NCBI RefSeq assembly: GCF_040869045.1
Contig: NC_090324.1
Location: 193,872,028 to 193,936,027, forward strand
Source of the DNA: Eurosta solidaginis
Lineage: Eukaryota > Arthropoda > Insecta > Diptera > Tephritidae
Direction of reading: 5' to 3'
DNA length: 64,000 nt
In this document: positions 27,992 to 39,371 of the stretch, one piece after another
How positions within the stretch are numbered: the first letter of the stretch is position 1
Layout: every line of letters starts with the position of its first letter
Translations under genes and position numbers: made by a program
The notes under the pieces: model-generated
What the model was told of the DNA's origin: nothing
Seen by the model: only the letters and a program-made list of their open reading frames with translations
Database searches by the model: none

Positions 27992-30651
27992 TTTACTTTA
28001 TAATCCGAGTATTGCTTATGTTTCAAAATTTCAGTAATCGCTTTCAAATGTTCATTTTTCTGCTATGCATTTCGCAACAGAGCGTGTACCTCCGTTGTTA
28101 TAACCATCACAGGGTACCGACTTAGACTATATACATGGCGCATTCGGCTTCCAGCTCGATGCTCTATATTAAAAATAAAATCTTGCAGGTACATCAACCA
28201 TTGCACCGCTTGGGGTGGTACATCTTTCTTGCTTGCCGTCTGTTTGAAAGCTGCACAATCAGTGACCAACTCAAACGTTATACCCAAAAGATATTGACGC
28301 AACCTCTTTATCGCTAAATAGGCTGCTTTCACTTCAAAAAAAAAAAATAACTATGCAGCGCTTCTTCCTGTTTTGTTGTTTTTCTGCTGTAAAAATAAAC
28401 AGGGTGCCACTCATTGTCCTGCTGCTGTAACAGTGTAGCGCCAAACCCGTGCTTGGATGCATCAAATTGTAACTGCGTTTTAGCATTGTATTGAAAAATT
28501 CTCAATACAGGCTCCTGTAGTAATGCCGATTTTAACTTTTCAACGGCTTGCAATTCTTCTGTCTCGAATTTGAAAACGGCGTCTTTCTTTAACAGTTGTG
28601 TTAATGGTCTAGCTATGGTCGCATACCTCGCACAAACTTACGGAAATAACCTGTTAACCAGAGGAAGGCTTGTACTCCCCTTACATTTTTCGGTACAGGA
28701 AATTTTTTGACCGCCTCAATTTTTTCTTGGCCAGGCCGCACAAAGCCATTCTCTACTTCGTGACAAAAAAAATTTATTTTCCTCTTCAAAAATTTGCATT
28801 TCTTCCAATTAATTTGTAGCCCGAACTCTTGTGCTTGACCTAACACCTTTCGCACGTTATCTAAACATTTTTCAGCCGATTTAGCATATACTACAATATC
28901 GTCGACGTACATTTCCATTATGTCCTCGTTAATCAACTCTCTAAAAACATAATTAATACATCTTTCAAATACCGCTGGCGAGTTACAAAAACCAAAAGGT
29001 GCTTTATTAAACTCAAAAAGTCCTTATCTGGTTACAAATGCAGTGTATTTGCGACTTTGCTCTTCGACCTCAACATGGAAAAACCCATTTTATTTTTGAG
29101 ATCCAGGACGATATAGAATTTGGCGGCTTCTAATTTCTCAATAACCTCATCTATTATAGGCACCGGAAATCTATCTTTCAATACCATTGAGTTTATCTTT
29201 CGAAAATCAACGCATAATCTGTACGAATTATCTTTCTTTTTGGCCAACACTACCTTGCTCGCTACATCTAAGACTGATTCTCGTACTATACCTTGTTGTA
29301 ACAACTCCTCGACCTGATTTTTTACAACCTCATATTGAGCCACCGACAAGCGACTTGGACTCTCAAAAAAATAAATATTGTAAACGCTTGGAGTGATACT
29401 TAGCTTTACTGGACAATGTTGTTTGCTATCTGATGGCTTATAACCTTCGATTAATTGCGTTACTGCTAATTTATATTGCGACTCAACATCGACGTTGAGA
29501 TCAGTTTCCACTAGATTATAAATATTGCCTTGCAATTGTTCTTCATTCATGGCCTCGGCTGCTTGCACAAATTTGTACCCATTTGCATCTAAAATTACTG
29601 TGAACTTTTGCAATAAATCGTACCCTAAAATAACGTCTACGTTTATTTTCTCATCTGGAACTTCCAAAAATGTGTGTTGCATATTTAGACCATCTATCTC
29701 GATTTGTGCTTGAAATTTGCCTAATACAGGAGTAGCAATATTTCTCAAACCGTACAGCTTCGCACGACTTATTTGCATTGCGCACCCAGCAAATTTATCT
29801 TCATACATGACTTTTCTCACTAGCGATGCATCAGCCCCGGTATCAACAAGACATGAAATATTATTGTTGTTTACTTTAACAACCTTGTATCTAGTTTGAC
29901 TTACTACATTAATATTTTTCCTAAAATCTGAGCAATTCTTTGCCATATGCCCAGTTCCATTGCACTTAAAACATTTCGTTGGCTCTTTGCAATCAGCACG
30001 CTTATGTTGTGCCGAACCACAATTAAAACAATGTTTTAGTGCATCTGATTTGTTATTCTTCTCTGTTCTGAGTTGTTTATTTTCATTCTGCTTTCCAACT
30101 GCACCATTTTTTCCTACCGACTCAATTAACTCGTAACATTTAATCAAATCTTTAAATGTTGGCGCACTATAAAGGGGATATTTTAGATCGTCACGCACTT
30201 GTAGACCATCAGCAATATATTTTATTACGGACTCATTATCCACACACCTTAATGCAGCAATCTTTCGCATATTTAATACATATTCATGAAAATTTTCTGT
30301 TACCTTCTTCCGCCGTTCTATTAACATTTTATGTACTTCGCTGCTGCACAGCTTTCTGTCAAATTTTTCGATTAACATCTCGCATAATGCTTCGTAAGTT
30401 GGTACTGTCGCCGTTTCCAACAACAATTTTTCATCTTATTTCACATATTTTTGTTTTTCAGTCAATTCGTATGCATCTGCATTTGCGTCGAAGTTGCTAA
30501 TCCATTGTCACACTGGTATTCACGAGCCATCATATTCTGGTACTATTTTTGCAAAACTGTCAACTGTTACGCCATTTCTGCTGCTTTGCTCAATAATTTG
30601 CGTCAGCGCCTTAACCAATTCGCTGAAATCGTTACTACCCTCCTTTGTCAT
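27992..30651 (-). pseudogene. Ty3/Gypsy retroelement gag-pol remnant, 3'-truncated
   Basis: Minus-strand remnant of an LTR retrotransposon polyprotein. The longest open stretch (30426 to 29032) holds the C-terminal part of Gag with two CCHC zinc knuckles (CFNCGSAQHKRADC and CFKCNGTGHMAKNC), an aspartic protease with the DTGA active site (LVDTGADASLV) and the start of reverse transcriptase (YRLCVDFRKIN). The rest of RT with its YVDD box lies in another frame at 28936-28613, and the RNase H domain (VTDCAAFKQT, IEHRAGSRMRHV) at 28553-28063. Visible breaks: loss of frame and stops in Gag near 30500-30430, a frameshift near 29080, a stop near 29022, a frameshift near 28613, a homopolymer expansion near 28340 and a stop near 28063. 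Integrase and both LTRs are absent from the window. I chose the start at 30651 from an ATG heading an open Gag N-terminus. The copy cannot be functional. Confidence 0.9.
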
Positions 30652-30980
30652 TTTGTTTTTGATGTATGTACGTATATGTTATTGCGTTTGTTGAATTTGA
30701 ACTCCATATGATTTATATTTTTTCATTTCATTTTATGTCATCCCTTTTCATTTCATATGGATTCATTTTTGTTTCTCTTCCATATCAATTCCCTTTATTC
30801 TATTTCATTTCGTCTAATTTCATATAGTTTTATATTTGTTTCGTTTTAGTTCATTTTTTCTGTTTCATTTTATTTTGTTTCATCTCACTTCATTCCACTT
30901 AATATCATTGAATTTTTTTTTTTAATTCGTTCCACTCTACTTTTGTTATGCCAATTCACTTTATATAATTTTATTCCATT
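30652..30980. repeat. (CATTT)-rich simple-sequence tract
   Basis: Degenerate runs of tttcatttcatttta with no coding potential. The same tract, with nearly the same interruptions (catatgatttatatttttt, tctcttccatatcaattcc, aattcgttccactct), precedes family 2 copy d at 43065-43369, so tract and element were duplicated together. Confidence 0.85.
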
Positions 30981-33553
30981 TTTATACTCAGTTGAGCAGA
31001 GCTCACAGAGTATATTAAGTTTGATTGGATAACGGTTGGTTGTACAGGTATAAAGGAATCGAGATAGATATAGACTTCCATATATCAAAATCATCAGGAT
31101 CGAAAAAAAAATTGATTGAGCTATGTTCGTCCGTCCGTCTGTCCGTCCGTCCGACCATTAACACGATAACTTGAGTACATTTTGAGGTATCTTGATGAAA
31201 TTTGGTATGTAGGTTCCTGAGCACTCATCTCAGATCGCTATTTAAAATGAACGATATCGGACTATAACCACGCCCACTTTTTCGATATCGAAATTTTCGA
31301 AAAACCGTGATAATTCATTACCAAAGACAGATAAAGCGATGAAACCTGGTAGCTGAGTTGAACTTATGACGCAGAATAGAAAATTAGTAAAATTTTGGAC
31401 AATGGGCGTGGCACCGCCCACTTTTAAAAGAAGGTAATTTAAAATTTCGCAAGCTGTAATTTGGCAGTCGTTGAAGATATCATGATGAAATTTGGCAGGA
31501 ATGTTACTCCTATTACTATATGTACGCTTAATAAAAATTAGCAAATCGGAGAAGGACCACGCCCACTTTTAAAAAAAAATTTTTTTTAAAATAAAATTTT
31601 AACAAAAAATTAATATCTTTACAGTATATAAGTAAATTATGTCAACATTCAATGCCAGTGATGATATTGTGCAACAAAATATAAAAATAAAAGAAAATTT
31701 CAAAATGGGCGTGGCTCCGCCCTTTTTCATTTAATTTGTCTAGGATACTTTTAATGCCATAAGTCGAATAAAAATTTATCAATCCTTTTGAAATTTGGTA
31801 GGGGCATAGATTTTATGACGTTAACTGTTTTCTGTGAAAATGGGCGAAATCGGTTGAAGCCACGACCAGTTTTTATACACAGTCGTCCGTCTGTCCTTCC
31901 GCATGGCCGTTAACACGATAACTTGAGCAAAAATCGACATTAGTTCACATACTTATCTGAACTCAATTTATCTTGGTATAAAAAATGAACGAAATCCGAC
32001 TATGACCACAGCCACTTTTTCGATATCGAAAATTACGAAAAATTAAAAAAAATGCCATAATTCTAGACCAAATACGAAAAAAGGGATGAAACATGGTAAT
32101 TGGATTGGTTTATTGACGCGAAATATAACTTTAGAAAAAACTTTGTAAAATGGTTGTGACACCTACCATATTAAGTAGAAGAAAATGAAAAAGTTCTGCA
32201 GGGCGAAATAAAACACCCTTGAAAACTCGGCAGTTATTACATATATAAATAAATAAGCGGTATCCAACAGATGATGTTCTGGGTCACCCTGGTGCACATT
32301 TTGGTCGATATCTGGAAAACGGCTTCACATACCTACCACCACTCCCTTTTAAAAGTCTCATTAATACCTTTAATTTGATACCAATATCGTACAAACACAT
32401 TCTAGAGTCACCCTTGTTCCACCTTTATGGCGATATCTCGGAAAGGCGTCCACCTATAGAACTAAGCCCCACGCCCTTTTAGAATACTCATTAACACCTT
32501 TCATTTGATACCCATATCGTACAAACATATTCTAGAGTCACCTCTGGTCCACCTTTATGGCGATATCTCGGAAAGGCGTCCACCTATAGAACGAAGGCCC
32601 ACTCCCTTTTAAAAATACTCATTAACACCTTTCATTTGATACCCATATCGTACAAGCAAAGTCTAGAGTCACCCCTGGTTCACCTTTATTGAGATACTTC
32701 GAAAAGGCGTCCACCTATAGAACTAAGGCCCACTCCCTTTTAAAATACTCATTAACACCTTTCGTTTGATACCTATATTGTACAAACGCATTCTAGAGTC
32801 ACCCCTGGTCCACCTTTATGGCGATATCTTGAAAAGGCGGCCACCTATACAACTACTACCACTCCCTTTTAAAACCCTCATTAATACCTTTAATTTGATA
32901 CTCATATTGTACAAACACATTCTAGAGTCACCCCTGGTCCACGTTTATGGTGATATTTTGAAACGGCGTCCACCTATAGAACTAAGGCCTACTCCCTTTT
33001 AAAATACTCATTAACACCTTTCGTTTGATACCCGTATTGCACAAACGCATTCTAGAGTCACCTTGGTCCACCTTTATGGCGATATCTCGAAAAGGCGACC
33101 ACCTATACAACTACCACCACTCCCTTTTAACACCCTCATTAATACCTTTAATTTGATACCCATATCGTACAAACAAATTCTAGGGTCACCCCTGGTCCAC
33201 CTTTATGGAGATATCTCGAAACGGCGTCCACCTATGGTACTAAGGATTACTCCCTCTTAAAATACTAATTAACACCATTCATTTGATACCCATATCGTAC
33301 AAACAAATTCTAGAGTCAACCCTGATGTACCTTTATGGCGATATCCCTAAATGGCGTCCACCTATAGAACTATGGCCCACTTTCTCATAAAATACTCTTT
33401 AATGCCTTTCATTTGATACACATGTCATACAAACACATTCCAGGGTTACCCTCGGTTAATTTTCTTACATGGTTATTTTCCCTTATGTTATCACCATAGC
33501 TCTCAACTGAGTATGTAATGTTCGGTTACACCCGAACTTAACCTTCCTTACTT
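30981..33553 (+). mobile_element. Family 2 dispersed non-coding element, copy a (full length)
   Basis: About 2.57 kb. Left end tatactcagttgag then cagagct; right end agctctcaactgagtat, so the termini are imperfect inverted repeats. After the left end come a GTCCGTCCGTCTG minisatellite near 31130 and tatcttgatgaaatttggt. A body of six degenerate modules follows, spaced about 148 bp, each ending in a (cc)acgcccac-type box (near 31267, 31413, 31556, 31715, 31857, 32005). Then comes a tandem array of about 130 bp. The right end has a hairpin GTTCGG...CCGAAC with loop TTACAC, then ttaaccttccttactt. No transposase is encoded; it must be mobilised in trans, or is a relic. The family name is unknown to me. 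Confidence 0.8.
32275..33460 (+). repeat. ~130-bp tandem array in family 2 copy a
   Basis: About nine monomers. The tctagagtcac site recurs near 32401, 32531, 32662, 32792, 32921, 33051, 33180 and 33310. Monomer landmarks are ctggtccacctttatgg, gatatctcgaaaaggcg, tccacctatagaact, actcccttttaaaatact, acctttcatttgatacc and atcgtacaaacacattc. Open frames over the array (for example 32766-33002) are a by-product of the period and not genes. Confidence 0.9.
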
Positions 33554-33579
33554 CTTTTCTTTAGTTTCACTTCAACTAA

Positions 33580-35886
33580 TTATACTCAGCTGAGCAAAAC
33601 TCACAGATTATATTAACTTTGTTCGCATAACGGTAATCCGTAACGGCATAAACTAATCTATATATATATAGACTTCTATATATCAAAATGATCTGGGCGA
33701 AAAAAGCAATTCATTTAGCCATGTCCGTCCGTCCGTAAACACGATAACTTGAGTAAATTTTGAGGTATCTTGATGAAATTTGGTATGCAGGTTTCAGCTA
33801 TTTAAAATGAACGAAATCGGACTACAACCGCGCCCACTTTTTCGATATCGAAAATTTCGAAAAAGCGAAAAAGTGCGATAATTCATTACCAAAGACGGAT
33901 AGAGCGATAAAACTTGGTAGGTGCGTTGACCTTATGATGCAAAATAGAAAATTAGTAAAATTTTGGACAAAGGGCGTGGCACCGCCCACTTTTAAAAGAA
34001 GGTAATTTAAAAGTTTTGCAAGCTGTAATTTGGCAGTCGTTGAAGATATCATGATGGAATTTGTCAGGCGCATTACTCCTATTACTATATGCAAAATCGG
34101 ATGACGAAAGCGCCCATTTAAAAAAAATTTTTTTTTAAGTCAAATTTTAACAAATCTTTACAGTATATAAGTAAATTATGTCAACATTCAACTACAGTAA
34201 TTATATGGTGCAACAAAATACCAAAATAAAAGAAAATTTCAAAATGGGCGTGACTCCGCCCTTTTTCATTTAATTCATCTAGAATACCTTTAATGCCATA
34301 AGTCGAACAAAAATTTATCAATCCTTCTCAAATTTGGTAGGGGCATAGATTCTATGACGATAACTGTTTTCTGTGAAAATTGGCGAAATCCGTTGAAGCC
34401 ACGCCCAGGTTTTGTACACAGTCTACCGTCTGTCCTTCCACTCGGCTGTTAACACGATAACTTCAGCAAAAATTCGATATATCTTTACTAAACTTAGTTC
34501 ACGTACTTATCTGAACTCACTTTATATTGGTGTAAAAGATGGCCGAAATCCGACTATGACCACGCCCACTTTTTCGATATCGAAAATAACGAAAAATTTA
34601 AAAAATGCAAAAAGAGATGAAACATGGTAATTGGCTTGGTTTATTGATGCAAAATATAACTTTAGAAAGAACTTTGTAAAATGGGTGTGACACCTATCAT
34701 ATTAAGTAGAAGAAAATGGAAAAGTTCTGCAGGGCGAAATCAAAAGCCCTTGGAATCATGGCAGTTCGTGGTATTACATATATAAATAAATTAGCGGTTC
34801 CAGACAGATGATGTTCTGAGTCACCCTGGTCCACATTTTGGTCGATATCTCTAAAACGCCTTCACATATACAACTAAGGGCTACTCCCTTTTAAAATACC
34901 CTGGTCCACCCTTATGGCGATATCTCGAAAAGGCGTCCACCTATAGAACTAAGGCCCCTACGTTTTAAAAAATCATTAACACCTTTCATTTGATACCCAT
35001 ATCGTACAAACGCATTCTAGTCACCCCTGGTCCACGTTTATGGCGATATCTCGAAAAAGCGTTCACCTATAGAACTAAAGCACGCTCCCTTTTAAAATAC
35101 TAATTAACACCTTTCATTTCATACCAATATCGTACAAACACATCCTAGAGTCACCCCTGGTCCACCTTTATGGCGATATCCCGAAAAGGCGTCCACCTAT
35201 AGAACGAAGGCCCACTCCCTTTTAAATAATCATGAACACCTTTCATTTGATACCCATATCGTACAAACGCATTCTAGAGTCACGCCAGTTCCACCTTTAT
35301 GGCGATATCACAAAAAAGCATCCACCTCTAGAACCACTCCCTTTTAAAATACTAACTAACACCTTTCATTTCATACAAATATCGTACAAATATATCCTAG
35401 AGTCACCCTTGGTCCACCTTTATGGCGATATCTCGAAAAGGCGTCCACCTGTAGAACTTCCTTTTAAAATTTTCATTAACACCTTTCATTTCAAAACCAT
35501 GTCGTACAAACACATTCTAGAGTCACCCCTTGTCCACCTTTATGGCGTTATCTCGAAAAGGCGTCCGCCTATAGAACAAGGCCCACTCCCTTTAAAAATT
35601 TTCATTAACACCTTTCATTTCATACCCATATCGTACAAACACATTCTAGAGTCACCCCTGGTCCACCGTTATGGTGATATCCCGAAATGGCGTCCACCTA
35701 TAGATGGCCCACTCCCTTTTAAAATACTCTTTACTACCTTCCATTTGTTACCCATGCCATACAAACACATTCCAGGGTTACCCTAGGTTCATTTTCCTAC
35801 ATGGTGATTTTATGATTATTTTTTCTCCAATGCCTGAGCTGAGTATGCAATGTTGGGTTACACCCGAACTTAGCCTTCCTTACTTG
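33580..35886 (+). mobile_element. Family 2 element, copy b
   Basis: Starts tatactcagctgagc at 33581, carries the GTCCGTCC stretch near 33723, the modular body, a shortened 130-bp array (about 34805-35790), and ends gagctgagtatgc...ttccttacttg. The right-end hairpin has a mismatch (gttggg against ccgaac). Only about 27 bp separate it from the end of copy a. The same flank, agtttcacttcaactaat, precedes copy d, which shows a duplicated neighbourhood rather than an independent insertion. Confidence 0.75.
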
Positions 35887-36099
35887 TATTTAATTGGGTT
35901 TAGTTTAAATTTCGTTTTGTTTTATTTTTTTAAATTTTATTTCATTTTGTTTTATTTTATTTTATATTCTATTTCGTCTCAATTTATTCCATTTCATTTC
36001 ATTTAACATCTATACTTTTAATTTCATTTAATCTTGTTTCGCTTACTTTCATTACTCGTTATTATATCACTTCATCTATCTATATCTATATCTATAAAT
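35887..36099. repeat. (CATTT)-rich tract, duplicated at 39151-39371
   Basis: A run of ttttatttcattttg-like sequence followed by atctatctatatctatatct. It matches the tract after family 2 copy c almost base for base and belongs to the tandem duplication described for 33.85-39.65 kb. Confidence 0.8.
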
Positions 36100-36387
36100 C
36101 CTATAAAATAAAGCCACTAAATGCCGTATATGCACATAACTTCACACAGAATTCTCCGATTTTAAAACGGTTTCTTGCATTTAGCTACGTGCGATGGTAC
36201 AGTTAATATAATTTGAAGATATATATTATAGGGGCGTGGCAAATTGCCAAGATGTAGTAAAAAATCATAAAATTTTTGTTTACGCAGCTATAACTCATAA
36301 ACGGATGGATGGATTTAAAAAATTGTACTTTTCAGTAAAACTGAAATATTTACCTTCGAACTGCATCAAAAAAAATACTTGATTCCT
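36100..36387 (+). mobile_element. Helitron-like family 3, 5' fragment
   Basis: Reads aaataaagccactaaatgcc, cgtatatgcacataacttc, ggggcgtggcaaattgcc, cataaacggatggatggatt and gcatcaaaaaaaatacttg. It then breaks abruptly at about 36388 into the middle of a family 2 body (atcgaaaaaccgaaaaag). The same 5' segment continues intact at 39372 onward. No coding sequence. Confidence 0.6.
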
Positions 36388-39150
36388 ATCGAAAAACCGA
36401 AAAAGTGTGATAATAAGACGGATAAAGCGATAAAACTTGGTAGGTGCGTTGACCTTATGACGCAAAATAGAAAATTAGTAAAATTTTGAACAAAGGGCGC
36501 GGCACCGCCCACTTTTAAAAGAAGGTAATTTAAAGTTATGCAAGCTGTAATTTGGCAGTCGTTGAAGATATCATGATGGAATTTTGCAGGCGCATTACTC
36601 CTATTACTATATCCAAAATCGGATGACGAACGTGCCCACTTTAAAAAAAAAAATTTTAAGTCAAATTTTAACAAATCTTTACAGTATATAAGTAAATTAT
36701 GTCACCATTCAACTACAGTAATGATATGGTGCAACAAAATACCAAAATAAAAGAAAATTTCAAAATGGGCGTGGCTTCGCCCTTTTTCATTTAATTCGTC
36801 TAGAATACTTTTAATGCCATAAGTCGAACAAAAATTTACGAATCCTTTTGAAATTTGGTAGGGGCATATGTTCTATTACGATAACTGTTTTCTGTGAAAA
36901 TTGGCGAAAACGGCTGAAGCCATGCCCAGTTTTTATACACAGTCGACCGTCTGTCCTTCCCCTCGGCTCTTAGCACGATAACTTGAACAAAAATTCGATA
37001 TATCTTTACTAAACTTAGGTCACGTACTAATCTGAACTCACTTTATCTTTGTATAAAAAATGGCCGAAATCCGACTATGACCACGCCAACTTTACGAAAA
37101 ATTAAAAAAATGCAATAATTCTATACCAAATATGAAAAAAGAGATGAAACATGGTAATTGGATTGGTTTATTGACGCAAAATATAACTATAGAAAGAACT
37201 TTGTAAAATGGGTGTGACACCTATCATATTAAGTAGAAGAAAATGAAAAAGTCCTGCAGGGTGAAATCAAAAGCCCTTGGAATCTTGGCAGGAATCCTGT
37301 TCGTGGTATTACATATATAAATAAATTAGCGGTACCAGACAGATGATGTTCTGGGTCACCCTGGTCCACGTTTTGTTCGATATCTCTAAAACGCCTTCAC
37401 ATATACAACTAAGGGCCACTCCCTTTTAAAATACCCATTAATACTTTAGTTTGATACCCATATCGTACAAACACATTCTAGAGTCACCCCTGGTCCACCC
37501 TTATGGCGATATCTCGAAAAGGCGTCCACCTATAGAACTAAGGCCCACTACCTTTTAAAAAATCATTAACATCTTTTATTTGATACCCCTATCGTACAAA
37601 CGCATTCTAGTCACCCCTGGTCCACCTTTATACCGATATCTCGAAAAGCGTCCACCTACAGAACTAAGGCCCACTCCCTTTTAAAATCCTAATTAAGACC
37701 TTTCATTTCATACCAATATTGTACAAACACATCCTAGAGTCACCCCTGGTCCACCTTTATGGCGATATCTCGAAAAGGCGTCCACTTATAGAACTAAGGC
37801 CCACTCCCTTTTAAATAATCATTAACACCTTTCATTTGATACCCATATCGTAAAAACGTGTTCTAGAGTCACCACAGTTCCACCTTTATGGCGATATCTC
37901 GAAAAAGCGTCCACCTATAGTACTAAGGCCCTCTCCCTTTTAAAATACTACTTAGCACCTTTCATTTCATACCAATATCGTACAAACACATCCTAAAGTC
38001 ACCCCTGGTCCACCTTTATGTCGATATCTCGAAGTGGCGTCCACCATAGAACTAAGGCCCACTCACTTTTAAAATTTTCGTTAACACCTTTCATTTCATA
38101 CCCATATCGTACAAACACATTCTAGAGTCACCCCTGGTCCACCGTTATGGCGATATCTCGAAATGGCGGCCATCTATAGATGGCCCTTACTTACTTACTT
38201 AATAGGCGCTTAACCGTATAAACGGTTATGGCCGTCCAACAAGGCACGGCAGTCGCTCCTTCGCTCCGCCAACCGGCGCCAGTTGATCACACCAAGGGAG
38301 TTTAAATCGTTTTCCACCTGGTCCTTCCAAAGGAGTGGGGGCCGACCTCTACCTCTGCTTCCATAGGCGGGTTCCTATAGAAACACTTTCTTGGCCGGAG
38401 CAGCATCTTTCATTTGCATAACATGGCCTAGCCAGCGCAGCCGCTGCGTTTTAATTCGCTGCACTATGTTGATGTCTGTCTATAGCTCGTACAGCTCATC
38501 ATTAAATCTTATTCGGTACTCGCCATCGCCAACGCGTAGAGGTCCATAAATCTTTCGAAGAACTTTTCTCTCGAACGCTCCCAAAGCCGCTTCATATGCT
38601 GTTGTCATGGTCCATGCTTCTGCCCCATATAAGAGGACGGGTACAGTAAGTGACTTGTACAGTATAATTTTCGTTCGCCGAGAGAGGACTTTACTTTTCA
38701 ATTGCCTACCTAGTCCCAAGTAGCATTTATTAGGAAGATTGATTCTTCGCTGTATTTCAGTGCTGATGTTGTCGCTAGTGTTGATGCTGGTTCCCAAATA
38801 AACGAAGTCTTTTACTATTTCGAAATTATGGCTGCCAACAGTAGCGTGGTTGCCAAGGCGCGTATGCGCTGATTCTTTGCTGGATGACAACAGGTACTTC
38901 GTTTTGTCCTCATTCACCATCAAACCCATCTTTACCGCTTCTTTTTCCAGTTTAGAGTAAGCAGAATAGATGGCACACTCCCTTTCAAAATACTCTTTAA
39001 TACCCTCCATTTGATACCCATGCCATACAAACACATTCCAGGGTTACCCTAGGTTCATTTTACTACATGGTGATTTTCCCTTATTTTTTTCCAAAGCCTG
39101 AGCTGAGTATGTAATGTTCGGTTACTCCCGAACTTAGCCTTCCTTACTTG
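36388..39150 (+). mobile_element. Family 2 element, copy c (left end missing, LINE inserted)
   Basis: Begins inside the body and lacks the left terminus, the minisatellite and the first module because it is the second half of a tandem duplication. It contains the 130-bp array (about 37343-39045), interrupted by a LINE at 38185-38965, and the normal right end (ctgagctgagtatg, then gttcggttactcccgaac, then ttccttacttg). Removing the LINE and one target copy restores continuity with the array of copy b. Confidence 0.75.
38185..38965 (-). pseudogene. 5'-truncated LINE reverse-transcriptase fragment
   Basis: Minus-strand fragment of a non-LTR retrotransposon. The open part (38965 to 38480) encodes the end of an RT palm, thumb and C-terminal region: LMVNEDKTKYLLSS, FVYLGTSINTSDN, EIQRRI, TKIILYKSLTVPVLLYGAEA, FERKVLRKIYGP. 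This is typical of RTE-like or related endonuclease-RT LINEs; I am unsure of the clade. The 3' end (low coordinate) carries a short TAAG microsatellite tail. Both sides are flanked by atagatggc (38176-38184 and 38966-38974), a 9-bp target-site duplication. The open frame runs on into family 2 sequence up to 39034, which is fortuitous. The copy is dead by truncation. Confidence 0.88.
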
Positions 39151-39371
39151 TATTTAATTGGGTATAGTTTGAATTTCGTTTCGTTTTATTTTTTTAAATT
39201 TTATTTCATTTTGTTTTATTTTATTTTATATTCTATTTCGTCTCAATTTATTCCATTTCATTTCATTTAACATCTATACTTTTAATTTCATTTAATCTTG
39301 TTTCGCTTACTTTCATTACTCGTTATTATATCACTTCATCTATCTATATCTATATCTATAAATCTTATAAA
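39151..39371. repeat. (CATTT)-rich tract, second copy
   Basis: Near-identical to 35887-36099, including the tatctatatctataaatc run that leads into family 3. Confidence 0.8.

Noticed and set aside
32766..35786. Open frames of 65-184 codons across the 130-bp arrays
   Set aside because: The translated phrase repeats with the DNA period and shifts frame between copies, so this is a by-product of periodicity.
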